From the NCBI RefSeq assembly GCF_002286775.1, contig NZ_NSGJ01000035.1, positions 1 through 55,153 on the forward strand: a DNA stretch of 55,153 nucleotides, written 5' to 3'. A program made the translations under genes and the position numbers. The stretch comes from Myroides sp. N17-2. Lineage in GTDB: Bacteria; Bacteroidota; Bacteroidia; Flavobacteriales; Flavobacteriaceae. Below are positions 52,636 to 55,153 of the stretch, in pieces. The notes beneath the pieces were generated by a model. That model saw nothing but the letters and a program-made list of their open reading frames with translations. It had not been told where the DNA came from and ran no database searches. The number at the start of each line of letters is the position of its first letter. The first letter of the stretch is position 1.

Positions 52636-53916
52636 ATGTTTAAAAATACTTTAGTAACCGTTTTATGTGCTTTAAGCTTGGGTGCTTTTGCTCAGAATGG
52701 CGACAAGAAAACACTAATTCTGTCAAAAGAAAGTGCTGAAGCAATGTTCTTAGAGCAGAATCTAGATCTTATTGCTAAAAATCTTGAAATATCGCAAGCT
52801 GAAGCCCAATTATTACAAGCTCGTTTATGGCCTAACCCTACTTTCGAGGTTTCTGAAGTTAACTTCTGGAAAACTTCAGGCATAGAAGAACAGCCAAAAC
52901 TAATAGGCAACTGGGGGGAATCACAACAATACGCCTTTAGAGTAGAGCAAATGATCCAAACGGGGGGTAAACGAAAAAAGACTATCGAGTTACAAAAACT
53001 AACTATAGAAGAGAAAAGACAGGAGTTTGAGAGTATTCTTAGAGAACTTAAACTAGAGTTGAGAAATAATCTTTCTGATATCCAAATGCTTCAAGAACAA
53101 CGTAAGATATATGACAAGCAGATAGAAAACAGTCAAACCTTAACACTAGCGTATAAGAATCAGCTAAAACAAGGTAACATTAGCCAAGCGGAATATATTA
53201 GGCTAAAAGCTGCTGAACTTCAATTTAAAAAGGAATTGCTTAATATCAATAAAGATTTAGAAGAAGCAATCAAAGACTTTAAGAATTACATCAGTATAGG
53301 TAACAATACACAAATAGAAATAACTGATTTACTAATCGCTCCAAATAAAGAGATTTCTGAACTTAAATTAGAAGACTGGATTATCACAGCACAAGAAGAA
53401 AGACCGGATGCCTTAAAGAGCAAAACACTAGAGAAACAATCCGTAAAGAGATTTGAAATAGAGAAAGCACAACGCGTACCTGATATTACATTAGGTGTAG
53501 ATTATGATAGAGGAGGTAATATTATGCGTGACTTTATCGGTTTTGGAGTCTCATTTGATTTGCCAATATTTGATAGAAATAAGGGAAACATTAAAGAAGC
53601 GAAGATTGATATAGAATTAGCTAAACTAGATACACAAACCAAGCTAAACGAAATAGCTAATGATATCATAGAGGCATTCAGAAACTACCATCACGTGGAA
53701 GCTTTGTATAAAGACATTGATAATGATTACGAAAATCAACTAGATCAATTACTAGAAGCCTATCATAAAAACTTCCAAAAGAGAAACGTTAACTTAATGG
53801 AATATTTAGACTTTGTAGAAGCCTATATAGAAAATAAGACTATCCTATTAGAAACTAAAAAAGATCTAAATGATCACTTCGAGAAACTACAGTATGCTGT
53901 GGGGAAAGAATTATAA
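52636..53916 (+). CDS. TolC family outer-membrane efflux protein (CzcC-like)
   Basis: 426 residues with a signal peptide (MFKNTLVTVLCALSLGAFAQ). Long amphipathic helices in two repeats (about 30-220 and 230-426) with QARLWPNPTFEVSEVNFW and RVPDITLGVDYDRGGN fit the outer-membrane factor of RND metal pumps. No Cys lipidation site. It precedes the CzcB-like adaptor by 18 bases in the same operon. Metal efflux is the most likely role by homology, but drug efflux cannot be excluded. Confidence 0.88.
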   Translation: MFKNTLVTVLCALSLGAFAQNGDKKTLILSKESAEAMFLEQNLDLIAKNLEISQAEAQLLQARLWPNPTFEVSEVNFWKTSGIEEQPKLIGNWGESQQYAFRVEQMIQTGGKRKKTIELQKLTIEEKRQEFESILRELKLELRNNLSDIQMLQEQRKIYDKQIENSQTLTLAYKNQLKQGNISQAEYIRLKAAELQFKKELLNINKDLEEAIKDFKNYISIGNNTQIEITDLLIAPNKEISELKLEDWIITAQEERPDALKSKTLEKQSVKRFEIEKAQRVPDITLGVDYDRGGNIMRDFIGFGVSFDLPIFDRNKGNIKEAKIDIELAKLDTQTKLNEIANDIIEAFRNYHHVEALYKDIDNDYENQLDQLLEAYHKNFQKRNVNLMEYLDFVEAYIENKTILLETKKDLNDHFEKLQYAVGKEL

Positions 53917-53934
53917 GAATTAAACTAAACTACA

Positions 53935-55035
53935 ATGACAAAATATTCTATACTTACATTAGCCTTATTAAATATAGCCTTAGTTAGCTGTAATAAGGGA
54001 AGTCAAAATACCGAAGAGGCAACTCCTACTCAAGAATGTCTATCTGAAGCAATGAAGAGCACGCTGAAGATGGAGAAAGTGACGCTTAGATCAGTAGAGC
54101 GTAGCTTAACTTTAAATGGATATATCGATTATAATCAAGATAAGACAGTTCCTTATAACAGTTTAGTAGATGGATTAGTCTCTAACACCTATTTCTCTTT
54201 AGGAGATTATGTTACGAAAGGTCAATTACTAGCTGAGATAAAAAGTACTGATACCAATGAGATTTACAGTGAGTTAAAATCTAATGAAGCAGAATTAAAA
54301 GTAGCGCTTAGAGAGTTGGAATCTGTAGAGTCTATGCATAAAGATGGTATCTCTTCTCAAAAAGAGTTAATAGAAGCTCAGGAAGATGTAAAAACCTTAA
54401 AAAGCAAAGTAGCTGCTTCTAAAAGTAGCTTAGCGATATTTAATAGCCGTGGTGAATCTGGCGTAGTTAAAGTAGTCGCTCCACAGTCTGGATATATTGT
54501 CACTAAAAGTATTAGTACAGGTATGACAGTCAATGCAGGTGATGAACCCTTATTCACTATAGCAGATCTATCTGATGTATGGATTATGGCTAATGTCTAT
54601 GCTGCTAATATGCGCCATATACAACCTAATCAAGAGGTACAGGTCTCTACCCTAGCCTATCCTGATGAATACTTCGCCGGAAAGGTAACTAAAGTATCAC
54701 AAGTATTTGATGCAGAAGAACGCGTGCTTAAAGCACAAATCTCAATGACTAATAAAGAGATGAAGTTAAAGCCTGGTATGTCTGCTGATATTAGCATTCA
54801 ATTAGAAACGAATGATGGTAAATTATTAGCCATTCCCAATACAGCGATCATCTTTGACAATAATCAAAATTATGTAGTCGTCTATAAAAATGACTGTGAA
54901 CAAGAGATCAGAAAGATAACACCTGTATCTAAAAATAGTATCTATACGTATGTAACCGATGGTGTAAAGGAAAATGAAATGGTTGTTACTACAAATGAAT
55001 TACTAATCTATGAGCAATTAACTAACAAATTGTAA
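53935..55035 (+). CDS. RND efflux periplasmic adaptor lipoprotein (CzcB-like)
   Basis: 366 residues with lipoprotein signal MTKYSILTLALLNIALVSC (Cys19). Barrel-sandwich (lipoyl) halves around LVDGLVSNTYFSLGDYVTKG and KVVAPQSGYIVTKSISTG flank a short helical hairpin (about 115-160), followed by the beta-barrel domain with PGMSADISIQL. Together with the upstream TolC-type protein it would couple to a CzcA-type pump, but no pump gene follows before the window ends. Confidence 0.88.
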   Translation: MTKYSILTLALLNIALVSCNKGSQNTEEATPTQECLSEAMKSTLKMEKVTLRSVERSLTLNGYIDYNQDKTVPYNSLVDGLVSNTYFSLGDYVTKGQLLAEIKSTDTNEIYSELKSNEAELKVALRELESVESMHKDGISSQKELIEAQEDVKTLKSKVAASKSSLAIFNSRGESGVVKVVAPQSGYIVTKSISTGMTVNAGDEPLFTIADLSDVWIMANVYAANMRHIQPNQEVQVSTLAYPDEYFAGKVTKVSQVFDAEERVLKAQISMTNKEMKLKPGMSADISIQLETNDGKLLAIPNTAIIFDNNQNYVVVYKNDCEQEIRKITPVSKNSIYTYVTDGVKENEMVVTTNELLIYEQLTNKL

Positions 55036-55059
55036 TGAAGTCGTCTTGACTTTTGTAAA

Positions 55060-55153
55060 ATAAAGAAGGGTTATAGAAATTTGTGTCGCTAAACAAACAA
55101 AACCTACAACCCCGTGTACCAAGTACTCCACAAAGATAGTATAGAATTAGATA
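55060..55153 (+). mobile_element. Possible left end of an insertion sequence (cut by window end)
   Basis: From about 55068 the sequence GGGTTATAG and CTACAACCCC around 55104-55113 give an IR-like end. A GTG at 55114 then opens a frame reading V/M-Y-Q-V-L-H-K-D-S-I-E-L-D up to the edge of the window, which recalls the start of IS5-like transposases known in Bacteroidota. Only 13 residues are seen, so the call is tentative. If right, an IS lies between czcB and whatever follows. Confidence 0.45.
55114..55153 (+). CDS. Possible transposase N-terminus (partial)
   Basis: Partial frame of 13 codons, open at the 3' end, with GTG start and MYQVLHKDSIELD as read with initiator Met. It has no RBS-like feature that I can judge, and no conserved catalytic residue is within the window. 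Assigned by resemblance only. Confidence 0.35.
   Translation, partial: MYQVLHKDSIELD

Noticed and set aside
1..55153. tRNA or rRNA genes
   Set aside because: I looked for cloverleaf-like segments with conserved T-arm sequence and found none that held up.

Overview
The window is an AT-rich stretch of a Flavobacteriaceae-type Bacteroidota chromosome. The evidence is: many lipoproteins with an SC/NC lipobox at the N-terminus; promoter-like TAnnTTTG elements; menaquinone genes (menB, menA, menC); a flavobacterial pairing of a fold-III amino acid decarboxylase with a deoxyhypusine-synthase-like protein; an imelysin/di-haem protein/porin operon; and topoisomerase IV genes parE-parC. A Myroides-like genus is a reasonable guess, but it is inference only. 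No rRNA or tRNA gene and no CRISPR array was seen.

Layout. 1-4.1 kb: a minus-strand three-gene operon (porin, imelysin lipoprotein, di-haem oxidoreductase-like lipoprotein), probably for iron or metal handling. 4.3-12.5 kb: single housekeeping genes (threonine aldolase, AraC regulator, thiamine pyrophosphokinase, rhodanese, YegS-type lipid kinase, dihydrolipoyl dehydrogenase, 3-methyladenine glycosylase), most followed by clear hairpin terminators. 12.6-17.1 kb: a plus-strand run with a HipA-like kinase overlapping a DUF3037 gene, then TrkH, TrkA and a DOPA-dioxygenase-like gene. 17.2-21.4 kb: minus-strand acetyltransferase, nitronate-monooxygenase-like, serine hydrolase and C1 peptidase genes. 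21.5-26.7 kb: menB, then a 1.2-kb gene-free region with a perfect 21-bp hairpin and tandem repeats, then a small protein, menA, an MBL-fold hydrolase and menC. 26.8-28.7 kb: a divergent AraC regulator/EamA exporter pair. 28.8-41 kb: minus-strand core genes (phospholipase A, parC, parE, YihY, YchF, a small acidic protein, a deoxyhypusine-synthase-like protein, the decarboxylase with a long leader carrying two small ORFs, and aroB).

41.2-44 kb is the main accessory-looking region. It holds five small minus-strand genes of mostly unknown function (one resembles an NTF2-fold immunity protein), a possible gene fragment and a complex palindromic element. 44.3-49.6 kb: an unrecognised 593-residue protein that may be an FMN-type barrel with several cysteines, a membrane-bound LuxR-type regulator, a MITE-like repeat and proline dehydrogenase. 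49.6-51.9 kb: an outer-membrane barrel protein, uracil-DNA glycosylase and a CI-like regulator whose peptidase serine appears to be replaced. 52.6-55.15 kb: two genes of a CzcCB-type RND efflux system. The window ends in what looks like the start of an insertion sequence just after czcB, where a czcA pump gene might have been expected.

The observations I rate highest are the hairpin/tandem-repeat locus at 22.9 kb, the leader with two small ORFs before the decarboxylase, the HipA-like/DUF3037 pair, the uncharacterised cysteine-containing protein at 44.4 kb, the small-gene cluster at 41.3-43.6 kb and the palindromic element at 44.0 kb. None is proven to be a new system from sequence alone.
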